Source: Biscogniauxia marginata (taxonomy: Eukaryota; Ascomycota; Sordariomycetes; Xylariales; Xylariaceae). From it: a stretch of 64,000 nucleotides of DNA. Below are positions 1-12,031 of the stretch, in pieces. The DNA is taken from assembly GCA_022695795.1 (NCBI GenBank), contig MU404055.1:434001-498000 (forward strand), given 5' to 3'. Below the pieces are notes generated by a model, which ran no database searches, was not told where the DNA came from, and saw only the letters and a program-made list of their open reading frames with translations. Position 1 is the stretch's first letter. The number at the start of each line of letters is the position of its first letter. Both the position numbers and the translations under genes were made by a program.

Positions 1-545
1 CAAACCACCTCAACGCCGGTTTCTATCTGCATTGATTGTGTTTTGGACCTCATCTTTTAACTTCTCACCGCATTGACGCGTTGATTCCCGTTTTCTTCTC
101 TTCCCCCCCTTCGTTCATCACCATTGGCGGCGCATACACATCGCGTATTCTCTGTAACTAATTCCCGAGTGCAGCATCAATCGGCGACTATTTCGCGGCA
201 TAGAACAATCAATAACTGTGACCTAGGTTCGTTGGCCCCACCTTTCTACACGAATACGAGTACATTCTGCACGAATTCGCGCGCGTACTTCGCTGCGCTC
301 TATCTTGTTGCCTTGTGAAATAGTGCACTCCTCGCGGCGTCTCACCTGCCATGTTTTTATTAGCATTGCGATCATCTCGAAGCTAGATATCTTTCGCCTG
401 AGCGATTGCTAACTGGGTGTAATATCACAGGCCGTGATCTCTAGGACTCGTTCATGTCGACGCTACCGACCTCGTCCTCAGTGCATTAATATCTCAATTC
501 CTTCCTGTCAACTAATCCCTCGCGTCTACGCTCTAATCGGGAAGT
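1..545 (+). promoter_or_regulatory. Upstream region and probable 5' UTR of the BDF1-like gene
   Basis: This stretch precedes the bromodomain gene that starts at 546. It is pyrimidine-rich in places, as is usual for fungal promoters and leaders. Around 405-430 a GCTAAC branch-point-like motif is followed by an ACAG, which looks like the 3' end of a 5'-UTR intron, but I could not identify a convincing donor. No coding region is supported here. Confidence 0.4.
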
Positions 546-3492
546 ATGGCCACCGAGGAACCCCAGAGTTTGCCATTGGATGAGCAGCCTGTTGATCCTG
601 CGCCCGTTGAAGAGATGGCGGTCGACGAGCCATCTGCAGAGACTATTAATGGGTAAGTGCGCATCGCAAACTGTTCTTGGTGAGTTTGACACGCTTATAC
701 CTCAAAACTTGGTACAGGCACGCAAAGACGGACGAAGACCAGCCCAAGTCCGATGATGCGCCAGTTGTGAATGGGGACGCCAAGTCGCCGGCATCGACAG
801 CCGAAGCTACAAAGGACTTGCAAAATCACGAGGCTTTCGTCGCCAACAATAACCTCCCCGAGAAATCCCCGTCCAAGCCGAATATAGAATCTCCATCTAC
901 GAAGGATAGTGAAATGGCTGGCATGAATGGGGACTCGAATGCTGAAAAGAAGGTTTCCCCTTCGGAAGAATCAAGTAAAGAGGAAGCAGCAGGTTCTCAG
1001 CCTGATGGTAAAGCATCATCTACAGAACCGACGGCTGCTACGGGAGAACCGTCGAGGAACGGGCCAATCTCTGAACAACCTGCAGATTCGATGGATGTAG
1101 ATGTATCTACCGACCAACCTGATCTGACATCAAGTGCCGAACACGCCGACAGTACCCAGAATACATCTACCGTAAGCGATGCGCCGATTGTCTCGTCTCC
1201 ACAGACCTCAAACCAGCCGGCGGCCGATCTTTCAAAGCTGGATATTAAGAGCACTCAAGACGAGGCCTCACCACAGGCCGACGTATCCATGACTGAGCCT
1301 CCTGCATCCCCAGCTAAGGTCTCTCGCGAGCGTGAGGAAGATGAAGGCGACGAACGTGCTACGAAGCGGGCCAAGACGGATGACACAGGCGATACAGTAG
1401 CAGAATCACTAGTCGTTGCAACCGGACTTCCATCAGCTCCGCAAACAACAGGCGAATCACCGGGAGGTGCTGTCCCAAATGGTCAGGCTATCACTGAGTA
1501 CCAGAACAAGCAAATCAGGCAAATCCTAGCAAGCATCAAAAAGACTAAGAATGGTGGTTTTTTTCGAAATTCTGTGGAGAAGTTGTGGCCAACTCTATGG
1601 AATGACTATAAAATGAGGATCGATAATCCGGTCGATCTCGCCTCAATTGAAGCTCGTCTTCGTGCGGAGGAGTATGCGAATTACGGAGCTTTCAAGGCTG
1701 ATGTCCAACTACTATACGACAACTCTCTAACCTTCAACGGTCCCGATAACGCCGTCACCGTCGGAGCGGCTCTTGTTCGAGACCAGATATTCACAAAACT
1801 GCCAGAGGTCTCGAAGATGAAAGAGCCTGTTAAGCCCGAGAAGGGGAAGTCACAACCGACACGCCATACCGAACCGCGAGCAGCTACGCAGCCTAGACGC
1901 CAATCCCAGTCGCAAGCACATGGAGCTTCTTCGGGTTCAAAGCAGAAGTCAGAGCCCACTGCACCACCCACACCGGCCTCGGCTACTGCGCCTGCTTTTG
2001 CCATTCCTCCAGGTGGCATTCCCCAGATTCGACGAGACTCTACGCGGGAAGACAGTGACAGGCCAAAGCGGCCGATTCACCCTCCGAAGAATCGTGATTT
2101 AGACTATTCTTCCAAGGCCAACCGCAAGAAGAAGCTGGAGCCGGAGCAACGCTTTTTTGAGACTGTATTGGATGAATTGAAGAAGGCGAAACACTTCACC
2201 CTGAACCAATGGTTCCTGAAACCTGTGGATCCTGTCGCCCTAAACATTCCCCAATACTTTAAGATAGTTAAGAAACCAATGGACCTTACGACAATGACCC
2301 AAAGAAATTACGATGGGGAATACAAGGCTACTAAGGATATTGAGAAGGACATGAAGCTACTTGTGCATAATGCCGAGTTGTTCAATGGTCCAGACCACGA
2401 TGTTACTAGGCTGGCAAAGCAGCTAGAAGAACTTTTCAAGGCAGAGCTATCTAAGAAGGATGAGTGGATGGACAAGAATTATCCCCCAGAAGCGCCGTCG
2501 GCGGCAAATGCAGCTGCACCTAGCCCGGGACGGAGCACAGCGGGGTCCGATGAGGAAAGCGAGGCCGAGGGTGATGAGGATGACAGTAACGAGGCCATCC
2601 GCAATCTCCAGGGCCGACTAAATGAGGAGCAAGACAAACTCAATACTCTCCTTGGATCAAAGAAGCCGGACCTGACTATGATAGAAATCCAGCAATCAAT
2701 GGTTTCCATGATTCAACGAAAGCTCGTGGAGGAAAAGACCAAATTCCATAGTGACGAGAAGAAGTCGAAGGCGAAGAAGAAGAATCACAGCAATGCTAAG
2801 AGTAAACCTAAAGCTGGTGGTAACAGCGCGGTCATCGGTGGTAGCAAGAAATCGTCAGGCCAGAACGCTCTGGCAGTGAAGAAGGCTCAGACTAATCACA
2901 AGAAACCAGCCCCGAAGAAACGTACTATTGGGCCGCTGGAGAAGGCGGTCATTGCTGAAGGCATCAATGAGCTGGACGGTAACACTCTGACTAAGGCCGT
3001 GGAGATAATCAAAAGAGATACAGGCCAGAATGTAAGTCCTTTCGTTCTTCACCCTGTTCTCTTACGCTGTTACTCGTTTTTCTCCAGCCTTCCTCGCCCG
3101 ATATTAGTGTCGCTAACTCTTCCAAGGAGAACGATGATGGCGAAATGGAGTTAGACATAGATGCTCTTACTGCAGAGGCTTTGGCGAAGCTCTACGATCT
3201 TATCAACAAGGCACATCCCCTCATCCGTGCAACTGTTGAACAGAAGCCCGAATTTAGCAATTCGGCACCTCAGGAGGCTGAGCCGAGACCGAAGCCTAGC
3301 GGGTCATCAAAAACCAAAAAGAACAAGCCAATGAACAAGCATGAACAAGAACGCAAGATTGAGCAGCTTCGTGAATTGAAGGCCCAGCTCCAACGCCATG
3401 GTAGTGGTAGTCAAGAGCCGATACCTGCCGACGCGGAGGAGCCTACGCGTGGGGAATCAAGTGAGGAAGAAAGTGATTCCGAAGAGGAATAA
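546..3492 (+). CDS. BDF1: BET-family double bromodomain protein (Bdf1-like)
   Basis: Three exons are inferred: 546-652, 718-3031 and 3088-3492, giving 941 aa. Both introns have GTAAGT donors and the frame joins cleanly. BET proteins bind acetylated histone tails through paired bromodomains and recruit transcription and chromatin machinery in the nucleus. A Ser/Glu-rich disordered N-terminus (to about 290) carries a basic KRAK nuclear-localisation-like patch. Bromodomain 1 lies at about 296-396 and bromodomain 2 at about 511-612. Both keep the acetyl-lysine-binding Asn in an FNGPD context. A Lys-rich linker leads to a NET/ET domain at about 775-855 that crosses intron 2 and contains the ELDIDALT core. 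The tail is acidic (EEESDSEEE). The start at 546 is the first ATG that splices in frame, and starting within exon 2 would lose the N-terminus. In bromodomain 2 the WPF-shelf position reads QWF, which is unusual. Family assignment is secure; the exact symbol is by analogy with yeast. Confidence 0.93.
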
Positions 3493-6400
3493 ATGGCCCG
3501 CTTCTGCTTTTGCTTTCGACTGCGATGCGCCTTCCAAGCACTTGCATCCTCATGTGATGCAGCCAACCACTTATTCAATACCTATCATATCTTGGTCGAT
3601 GAGATCCCCTGCTGAAGCTAATAGTGGTGGGGAAAACGGGATATGGATGGGTATACGGAAAAGCAAAAACTTCTACTGTATGATTATAATCCGCCCTTGA
3701 ATAGGGGCTCGCGATATCCGAGAGGTTTCGTGATGTAGTTTTTCTCGGGGGTGTGTGGGCTTGCCACCACCCACCTATGACTTAGGTGGACGTAGAGCCG
3801 ATACCCAGTTCGCCGAGGGCGCGGCGTTGAACCTTTTTTCCCCCAATAGGGGCTGGTGCAAAGGTACGAGACATTTTGGCTGTCTCAAGTTGAAATGATG
3901 CCAAGGCTGAAGGTTGCGCAGGCGTTTGAGCGCGCGATCGAGCTACTACCATCAAGGCAGTCAGAGAGAGAGGGAGGGAGGGAGAGAGCATATGTACTGA
4001 GCTCGACCAATTATGCCACTGCGTTCCTCACCATGATTGATAGAGAGTCATTTGCCGTGTCTGCCTTCTTCGCGTTTGTTGTGATCTAGATCTCGGAGTG
4101 AAATAGATTCCTTGGGCCGTTCTCTGCCGCGTATACGCATACCACTTGGTCAGTGGCGGATTTTCCCCGGGTGTCCAGGGGTCCACGTCCGTCTCATTCT
4201 GTCCCCTTTACTTCGACTCTGCTATCCCCGCGGATGCGTAGGTAAGGTAAATTAATTGGGATAAATCCAACTCTTCTTCATGGGCAGTAGTGAGACGAGT
4301 TGGTTGGCGAACAACACCATGACTTTTCGGCTGACCTCACTAGATGGCCGCCTGCGCAGACGGATCCTCGAGACCGAAACAGAACCGACGGAAAGCGAGA
4401 CGAGATCCGGCATATTTTCTCGTCGTGCACGATTTCTCATCGTGCGTCTTGCTGGGGACGGGCCGGCACGGGCCTTGGGGTTTCCGTCTTGACTATGCTG
4501 CCTTCTTCTAGCTGTTAAGGGTTCGCATGGAATGAGAAGAGTGGCTTGACTAAACTTCTTTTTTTTAAAATAAAAATAAAAAATAAAAAAATTTCTTTGA
4601 CTTTGGTTTTGACTTTGGTCTTGTCCTGGGAGTGGGCGGAAATAGATCTCATGCAGGTTGGGGAGGGAGCGGGTTAGGTGGTTGAGTTGGTTTGACTGCT
4701 AAATAAAGTGATGGATGAACTGATTGACTGACTGCTTGACTAACCGACTGGCCCGCCCGGGCCGCACCAAGTCGAATGGGGTTGGATAAGACAGGGCGAG
4801 GAACTAGTCAGTAGTGCCCTGGTTATTAGCTTTTAAGCTGTTACTTGATCGATTAGATTTTCTTTTCCCCCGGAAGAATTAGGAGAATGTAAGAAAGGAT
4901 CGCCATGATGTCCTTCCTCTCCTAGGGGGCGATGTAATTAGAGGAGAACAGGGAGACTCGATTGAGGATGGCTGGGCAAATGGATGGACAAGTTGACGAA
5001 GAAGTTAAGAACTGAGCTTGGTTATGACGTTGGTAGTGGCCGTCAACTTGTTGCTCGTTATTTCGTAGACTTGGGGGAGTGGGTTGGATTCAGTCCTGGA
5101 GGTGAGAGAGCGGGCAATGAAAGGGGAAAAGGGACCCCTATATATATCTGTACTAGACATAACATAATTGGAAGCCTATTAAGTTAGCATTGTCGCCTTT
5201 TGAATCATAGATCGCATATTCCTGCTATGATTTTGTTCTGTGATATGAAGTGTTAGGTAGATAGTTAGACTGTCGAGCCTGGCAAAGAGCAAGTGTCGTA
5301 GTTGGGCGTTCGGTTTGGGCCACGGCATGGTCGAAGCTTAAGAAACTAGGAAAATATGGGATTTCTCGCCTCTAATGGGTTGGCAAGATTGGTAGGTAAC
5401 GGTGAAAAATATCTCGGGTCCTAGACTAAGCCCTAGAGCTTGGGGCCAAGGCAAGTTTTCGGCAGTGCGGTGATGACGGGAAGCTGATCAAGTCCCGTGA
5501 TGATAATACATCATTAGTTGTCGCGATTGTCCTTGTTCGTTGTAAATCCGGGGGCCAGACGTCTCGGAATGACTGGCAAGCGTGCAGGGACCCCAGTGGG
5601 AGGGATTCGGGTAAATGTCCCGGGGCAGACAGGCAGGTCACTGTCAAGACCGTGTGAATGGATGTTTGCTGTTACCGTCTTATCAATGAATCAAGTGCAC
5701 AATTATTTGCTTGTACTCACCAAAGACCTGATGACGATACTTTCTGATCGTGAAAGGGGGCTTGAAATAACCAAACCTCAGATATGGTACACCCGTCCTA
5801 TTGATCGGAGTAGCCGTCTGTATTATTGTCGTGAAGACTCTCCCTTCAAGAGTGTGAGACCATCATGGAGGTTGACCAGACGAAATCGCAGGGTCCTCAG
5901 TTAACCACCTTGCTCAATACTCTGATGAATTATTTGGGTATTAGGCTTGGGGCTGGTCTGGGTGAATGGAGTAGGTGGCGTGCTCTTGCGTGGAGAGTGG
6001 GTGTATGATATGTGGTTAAATACTGCGCCTGTGGACCCTCACCTCAGTGAATGCGCGAATGTTCGGTTGCGATTAGGGTTGGTAATCGATGGGGACATTA
6101 AATGTGCTTCTTCAGGTTTTGATTTCATGCTAAAGTTAATGCCTGTGTGGAAGGTCACCATTGAATGAAATGCTGCAATGTCACCATGAATGAGTGGATT
6201 CGAGTCCTTTGAGTCTTGAACTAGAACTACTACCAAGAACTGTTTGGTGTCCATTGATACTGATCTCTTATAGTTAAAAGGCTCCATCCTTACTGAATTG
6301 AGCTTGAGAGCCATCATATTTCATGTATCCAACACCAGCTTTGTGTGAGGGGATGTAGAAGTTTCGTAGTATGCATCTCTGAATAACCCTTTATCAACAA

Positions 6401-7617
6401 GAGGAGAATTGGACATTTAATGACATTTGACAGGTCATATAACAGAACAAACCAGTCGACTTTCGATCTTCAGTTAAACTGTTCCAAATTCCACTCTATC
6501 AATTATATCTATTCATAGGGGTGACAACTTACTTAATCATCCCCCCTTACCCGCCTACCTAGACTACCTATTTGTACAGAGGTGGTAACCATGTCATCAA
6601 AAATTAAAGCATGATTGTGTCTCAATAAATGGTAATGAAGTATAAACTCAGCTTTCAAGTCCTTCATTGAAGAATTTCTAATATGGGTTTCAACTTTCTG
6701 TACGAGAAATGATGATCGATAAGTAGTTAAGACTAATCATGTCATGGTAGATATTTGATATATACAAGATTCAGCAACTCCGTGCTCCGGTGAAAAGGGG
6801 CCTTGGGTGTTAAGTTTAATAATTTATGGAAATGTAAATGCGAGTGAATAGCAAAGCTTCTCAGAATCCTGTTCGCCAAGCTGGGCAACAATAACTTAGT
6901 CGTGCCGGATGTTGGTTATGAAGTACAGGTCTTCATGAGCTAGTAGTGAAGAGTATTCGAAGTGGGAAATGTGTGATATTTTTACAGTCTAGGACAAAAT
7001 TCATTATAACCTTTGCTGGCATAGTGTTATGGTCCAATTAATTAGGTCCTAATTATCTCTGGGTAAAACATCTCGGACATAAGGAATTATTACCGACATA
7101 TATATATATATCGTACTAGTTAGCAGTCCTTTGTGGAAAGTCATGGGAGGTAGTACGATCATAGCTATGCGATGACAGACAGAATCCTTCAAACCCCTGT
7201 TTGTTATCATACAATTACCCCAGGATACTAGTACTTGAAAAGAGTTAGCTTCGGGGTATTGTGCCCGGGGCACGGACACACAGGCATGTACTAAAGTACA
7301 ATCAGTATAAGAAGTTATGTCGCAAAAGCGACGCTGCAATTGCGCCTTATATATCACTACCCCGCGATAAGTTGGGTTCTGATGCTAGAGAACGTCCAGT
7401 ACCACACAAAATATCGACAATGATCAGCCTTGACATTCAACGATGTCGGTAGTGAAAGGATAGATCCTGGCGAGAAACTTCGAGGAAGGCCCCTTAACTA
7501 TCAAATCCCTCTCTAAGCGTTCACCCTCCTTGCAGTCAAAATACTAGAAAAGAGCATCCCATTGACTCATATATCTATCAACCCTGGGCTCATTTTCGTT
7601 AGGGACATAGAAGAACA
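3493..7617. other. Intergenic region without a recognised gene
   Basis: About 4.1 kb. It begins with the likely 3' UTR of the bromodomain gene. It holds a GA-rich low-complexity patch at about 3964-3988, a poly-T/A-rich patch at about 4558-4592, loose TGACTGA-type repetition at about 4715-4750 and a short TA run near 7099. Open frames of up to 128 codons exist, but none shows a recognisable domain, compositional bias or splice context. The last 100 bases are the promoter of the FAD monooxygenase. Confidence 0.5.
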
Positions 7618-9074
7618 ATGGCTTCGTCCAATTTTCGTGTCATAGTTGCTGGCGGCGGGCCAATCGGTCTGACCGCCGCGCATATGCTCTCGAAAGCTGA
7701 GATCGACTTTATAGTGCTAGAGAAACGGGATACAATAATACCACAAGCCGGCTCGAGCATAACGACTTTGCCCCAGACGCTACGAGTTTACGACCAATTA
7801 GGTCTTCTACATTCGGCGAGGGCGGTTAGCCATATAATGGACGTGAGGTATCAAATAACGCTAGATGGATATAGATACAACACAACCCGCAGCTTCCAGA
7901 GGATTGCTGAAAAGTAAGTATCGAGCGGCTATGTACTATACTATATATAGCGACGCGATGGATATATCAAGCTAATAAATACATCGGTGAGCCTAGCCAT
8001 GGCCATTACTTGCTCATATACCATAGGTCAGACTTGTTGAAGATGCTGTACGATGAGCTATCGGATGCAGACAAGAGCAAGATTCTGATGAGAAAAACTG
8101 TAGCGGACATCGATATTAGGGAGGATGGAGTCTTGGTTAAGTGTGAGGATGGGACGTCATTCGAGGGAAGCATCGTCATCGGCGCAGATGGCGTACATAG
8201 CCGGGTTAGGAATTTGATGCGAAGCCTGGCTCTTAGTGAATCACCACACGCGGTGGTCAACGACGAGAAACCATTCTTAACAAGCTTCCGATGCATGTTC
8301 GGCACCATGGAACTAGTGCCGGGTCTGGTCGTCCTCCAGAGCTGGAGCTCCCACGGCACTGGAATTACTACGCAGCTTTTCGTCCAGCCGGGAAAGGCAT
8401 CGTTCTTCGTATACGAGAAGCTGAAACAGCCTACTCGTGAGCGAGTTCGGTACTCGGAGAAGGACCAGGAGCAGTTTGTCGAGCGGCTAGGCGACATATG
8501 TCTGACGGACACGATGAAATTCAAGGACCTCTGGGAGGCGAAACTAAGCAGCGTCTTAACGAACTTGGAAGAGGGTACAGTGAAGGTATGGACGTGGAAC
8601 AGGATCGCGATCGCTGGCGACGCAGCGAACAAAATGACACCCAACTCCGGCGTCGGCTACAACAGCGGCGTGCAGGATCTCGTAGTCCTGGTAACAGAGC
8701 TGCGATCCTTGCTTGACCGGCATCCTGGCGGAGAACCAATCAGTACGGAGTCGGTCCAAGAGGCACTCGACAAATATCAGAAAACACGATGTGAGGAGGC
8801 TGCTAACACCTGCCGCGAGGCGGGTTCGGCGACGCGACTACAGGCGTGGGCGAATTGGATATACTGGTTGCTTGATCGGTACATACTGTCACTTCCCATA
8901 ATGAACCGCTGGATTGTCGATACTAAGGTTGGTGGCTGGGTCCGAAAGGGACGGGTGCTGCCGTTCCTGGAGGAGAAGTCGCTTGGCAAGGGCAAAATAC
9001 CTTGGGTGTACCTCCCGGAGGTTGTGACGAAGAAGGTCGGGGTCGACCTGAGTCGGTCCACGACGTCATCGTGA
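7618..9074 (+). CDS. FAD-dependent monooxygenase, PaxM-like
   Basis: Two exons are inferred, 7618-7913 and 7997-9074, giving 457 aa. The 83-nt intron has a GTAAGT donor, a GCTAAT branch site and a CTAG acceptor. An alternative acceptor at 8026 also keeps the frame but would drop the segment GHYLLIYHR, which family members normally keep before the SDLLKML helix, so I prefer 7996. The protein belongs to the FAD-binding PF01494 group of aromatic and terpenoid hydroxylases or epoxidases using FAD and NAD(P)H. Visible features are the GGGPIG Rossmann motif near residue 12, a GADGVHSR (DG) motif near 160 and the GDAANKMTPNSG (GD) FAD motif near 304. A hydrophobic segment around 382-403 resembles the C-terminal membrane anchor of PaxM-type enzymes. 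The substrate cannot be told. No synthase gene lies next to it. It could equally be a salicylate-hydroxylase-like enzyme. Confidence 0.88.
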
Positions 9075-9852
9075 ACCCGATCATTAGAAGATGGGTAACA
9101 TTAAATTTCCTCTCTATTAGCGTTAGTTATGGAACGACTTAGAATGGGACTTGCGAGTCGTGACACTATTTCTTGGGTTGTAATATATTCTCAACGGTAT
9201 ATAAGGGGGGCTATATATTTATCCTAAATATTCACTCCAGGAGATTATAACTGCTACTTTCCTTGGACTTTATATTTAACATTCTTCTGGTCTAGTGTTA
9301 TTTACACGTTCAATTCCATATTCACTTGTTTTAACATGATATTTTGCCACTTACGCGCCCCTCAACCTTAACTCAGGGTCCCTAATTCATCTTGCTCGAA
9401 GAAACTAATACTCTTATGGATTCTCATGATGCTATATCTGTTTAAAAATAGACTTAAGGTCTGATAATACCAGTACATTTGTAGTTAAATTCATCCATTA
9501 GGCCTTCATCTCCTCGCGTTTAGACAGCACTAATCGTCCGAATCTATCAACGCGGGACTCCGAGTTTCAGAAGTCCACTACGAGATAATTAAATCATATC
9601 GTGGCCGTATCATTGTGCACTGTTTCATATCCACGAAGTTGAGGCTCGTTAGATCATTCCCCGCCGTTTGGACTAGTCACATGGGCTCTATTATGGAAAA
9701 AGTCTAGAGGTGTTGGTTAGCAAAGGCAATGCCGCCGAGTGTCTCGTTTGGTAGGCTACCTAGTCATGGGGATGCGGTGCGTGAACTAAATATAGGGGAT
9801 TTCTCGTTATATCAAGTCATCAAATGCTGGCAACACGTGTGTGCGTATCTCC
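9075..9852. other. Convergent intergenic region
   Basis: This is the 3' side of both flanking genes, which point toward each other. It is AT-rich with short TATATA runs near 9180-9230, plausible as 3' UTR and polyadenylation sequence. Nothing else was recognised. Confidence 0.4.
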
Positions 9853-10457
9853 CTAATCTTCTCGCTCAGTCACCTCTAGCTCTTGATCGTAAAAGTCAAC
9901 CCGGTCATAAAACTTGTTCCCTTCGACAGTCCTCTTGCCTGGGCCTTTCCACTCTTCGAGTGGCGGGAACGGCGACTTGTCGAATACGATACGCCTGCCG
10001 TACCACCAGTTGGCCCATACGCTCACATTGCGGGACACCGGGAACCTTCCCTTCTCCAGCCGGATGGTGTAGGTCTTTGGCACGAAAGCGGCGTCCTTGA
10101 GATGCGCCTCGTTTATCAAAGCCTCCTCGGATACGCTATCCCCTAAGCTTGGTATGCGTCGCCTCGTAAGCGCCAGTTCTATATTGTACTCGGCTAGAAG
10201 GTCTTGGTTGGTATTTAGGTCAAGGACGCTGTCAAGCGGCTCCGAGTTAAGCTGGGGTTTCCAATCGAACTCGGCGGCAACATATATATTGAATTCGACG
10301 CGGCATGTAAGCTAGGTTCTGTCAGACTGTGGTGGATCAATTCGTAAAGTAGCATACTCACCTCTCCTGTCCCGTCGGCTTTGAATTTGATAGCACACCA
10401 GTGATTTGGATCCCATGTCCACGTCCTGCACAAACTAGACAGCAGAGTATCTCCCAT
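9853..10457 (-). CDS. Uncharacterised fungal protein, 184 aa
   Basis: Two exons on the minus strand, 10457-10362 and 10311-9853, are joined by a 50-nt intron (GTGAGT donor, TCTGAC branch-like site, CCTAG acceptor) in phase 0. The upstream in-frame extension to 10475 would need a non-ATG start, so the ATG at 10457 is chosen. The N-terminus contains WTWDPNHWCAIKF followed by GTGE-LTCRVEFNIYVAAEFDWKP across the splice. The middle contains LTRRRIPSLGD, and the C-terminal half is rich in aromatic residues (SVWANWWYGRRIVFDKSPFP). Alternating hydrophobic and polar residues suggest a compact, mainly beta fold. There is no signal peptide or membrane segment. I do not recognise a named domain. The motif style resembles small proteins conserved among ascomycetes, but that is an impression. 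It converges on the FAD monooxygenase and has a CRE-like palindrome about 150 bp upstream. Confidence 0.7.
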
Positions 10458-12031
10458 CTCGACGAATACAGACAAGGCAGCAGGATTCGGGTATAAATTA
10501 ACTGCTTCCTTTTATCCCAGTTATCCCACTAAGTATAAGAGGCATGAACAGGTTAATCCTGACCTTGGTATGCTATCTTTCTTATGCGCCGCCGCCAAAC
10601 CCACGTGACGTCACGGGGTCTTGTTTATCAGCTACTTAATACCCAGCATATTCATAGACATGTGACCCAATAGATGAAATGGCTTACTTCTATTTGAACA
10701 AGTTGCTGGACTCTTTTGAATAAGCTATTGTCAGATCTTACGTATAGGTAAGTAAGAAAAAGACCAATGTGCACACAAACGGTTGGCGAGGCTCAGTTGC
10801 TGGAGCCTATCAGCCCTAACGCAGGGCTGCGGCGAGCAGGTAATAATGATTAACGCTCGTATAGATGGTTTTCGTCTAAACTGTTGCCTTTTCCCTATTG
10901 GCTACCAGATCTCACTCGACACATAGCTAAACGATCCTGCGGCTGCTAGCGAGATACATGTAGAGTCCTTTGTACCTAAAGTGGCTACCTAGTCTTACAT
11001 GTTGCTATACGTAGGTACTCTACATACTTGATCCAGCCTTATGTGTGGATACCTACTGAATAGCCTACTACATGGAGCCCTGGATCCACCAGGTTAGGTT
11101 AGTGACGATGAGAGAACCCGTCGCCACCACGCTGATGTGGTCCAGCCATTATCTTGCTAGCTATGAAATTAAATTAATGTGGGCAGTTTATTTCGTTTTT
11201 TGCCAGGAGACGGCTATTGATGTAACTAATATACACTCATTAATGTTACCTATAACCGACTGATGAAGACTTCTGTGTGGGATATACGTAGGATTAATCC
11301 AACACGAGCTTGTGGAACATTGTACCTGATGGTAAGCCGTCTCAGTACTTACCTACTAGAAGCAAAAAGTCTTGAAAAGTACTTTGAAATGGGTTGTTGC
11401 CTTTTGAATCATGGAGATACAGATACCTATGTCAGCCATCATCGTGTCGCGCCTTGTTCATATCCGCTGTGATACCTACCTAACTTTGCAACAAATGAAA
11501 CAGAACAGCCTACCTACATATTATTACAAACCAATCTTGCCTCCATCAAAGGATGGATACGCGGTGATAAACAAGTCAGCAAAATATTAGCTGTGCCATG
11601 TTCTCCGCTATGTATCGTGTAAACACCATCGATGAGGTACTATAGAACCATTGATGTCAGCCATGTGCAGCTCAGGGGAAAGAAAGGTGGTTGTAAGACG
11701 TTAGCTGATACTAATCACATAGTTGCTATGTTAGATATTACCGTTTTGTAAACCACGATATGGTGGCAAGAGAAACCTACGTAATTGTCATGACCAGTCT
11801 AGCAAGTCCTGTCATCCTTATTAACTTCATGATCTAGATATAAATAATGTCGACTTTGACTTTTATCAGGACGAATCAAGCAGCAGCCCATCACAGATTT
11901 CTAGCACTACTCGACCGTCGCAGCATACTCCTTTCTTGAGGGTTACTCTCGCATTATTTAAAGTACTACCTATCACCGAACAGCTCTTCGAGCAGCCCTA
12001 GTAATAAACTTGCCAAAGTATAGATAATACC
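10458..12031. other. Divergent promoter region between two accessory genes
   Basis: About 1.6 kb separates the minus-strand 184-aa gene from the plus-strand secreted-protein gene, so both promoters lie here. The stretch contains several copies of TACCTA/TAGGTA-type words, common in this window's intergenic DNA. It also contains the palindromic CRE-like site described separately. No coding region is supported. Confidence 0.4.
10602..10615. promoter_or_regulatory. Overlapping E-box and CRE palindrome
   Basis: CACGTG (10602-10607) overlaps TGACGTCA (10606-10613). Within it CGTGACGTCACG (10604-10615) is a perfect 12-base palindrome. CACGTG is the core for bHLH factors and TGACGTCA the classic bZIP/ATF-CREB site. 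It lies about 145 bp upstream of the start of the minus-strand 184-aa gene, a sensible position for an activator site. Binding is inferred. Confidence 0.5.

Noticed and set aside
5518..5904. Open frame of 128 codons (+)
   Set aside because: No domain, no splice context, non-coding-like composition; upstream of it the frame has no conserved start.
9729..10315. Plus-strand open frames
   Set aside because: They are antisense to the spliced minus-strand 184-aa gene, whose exons and splice sites are better supported.
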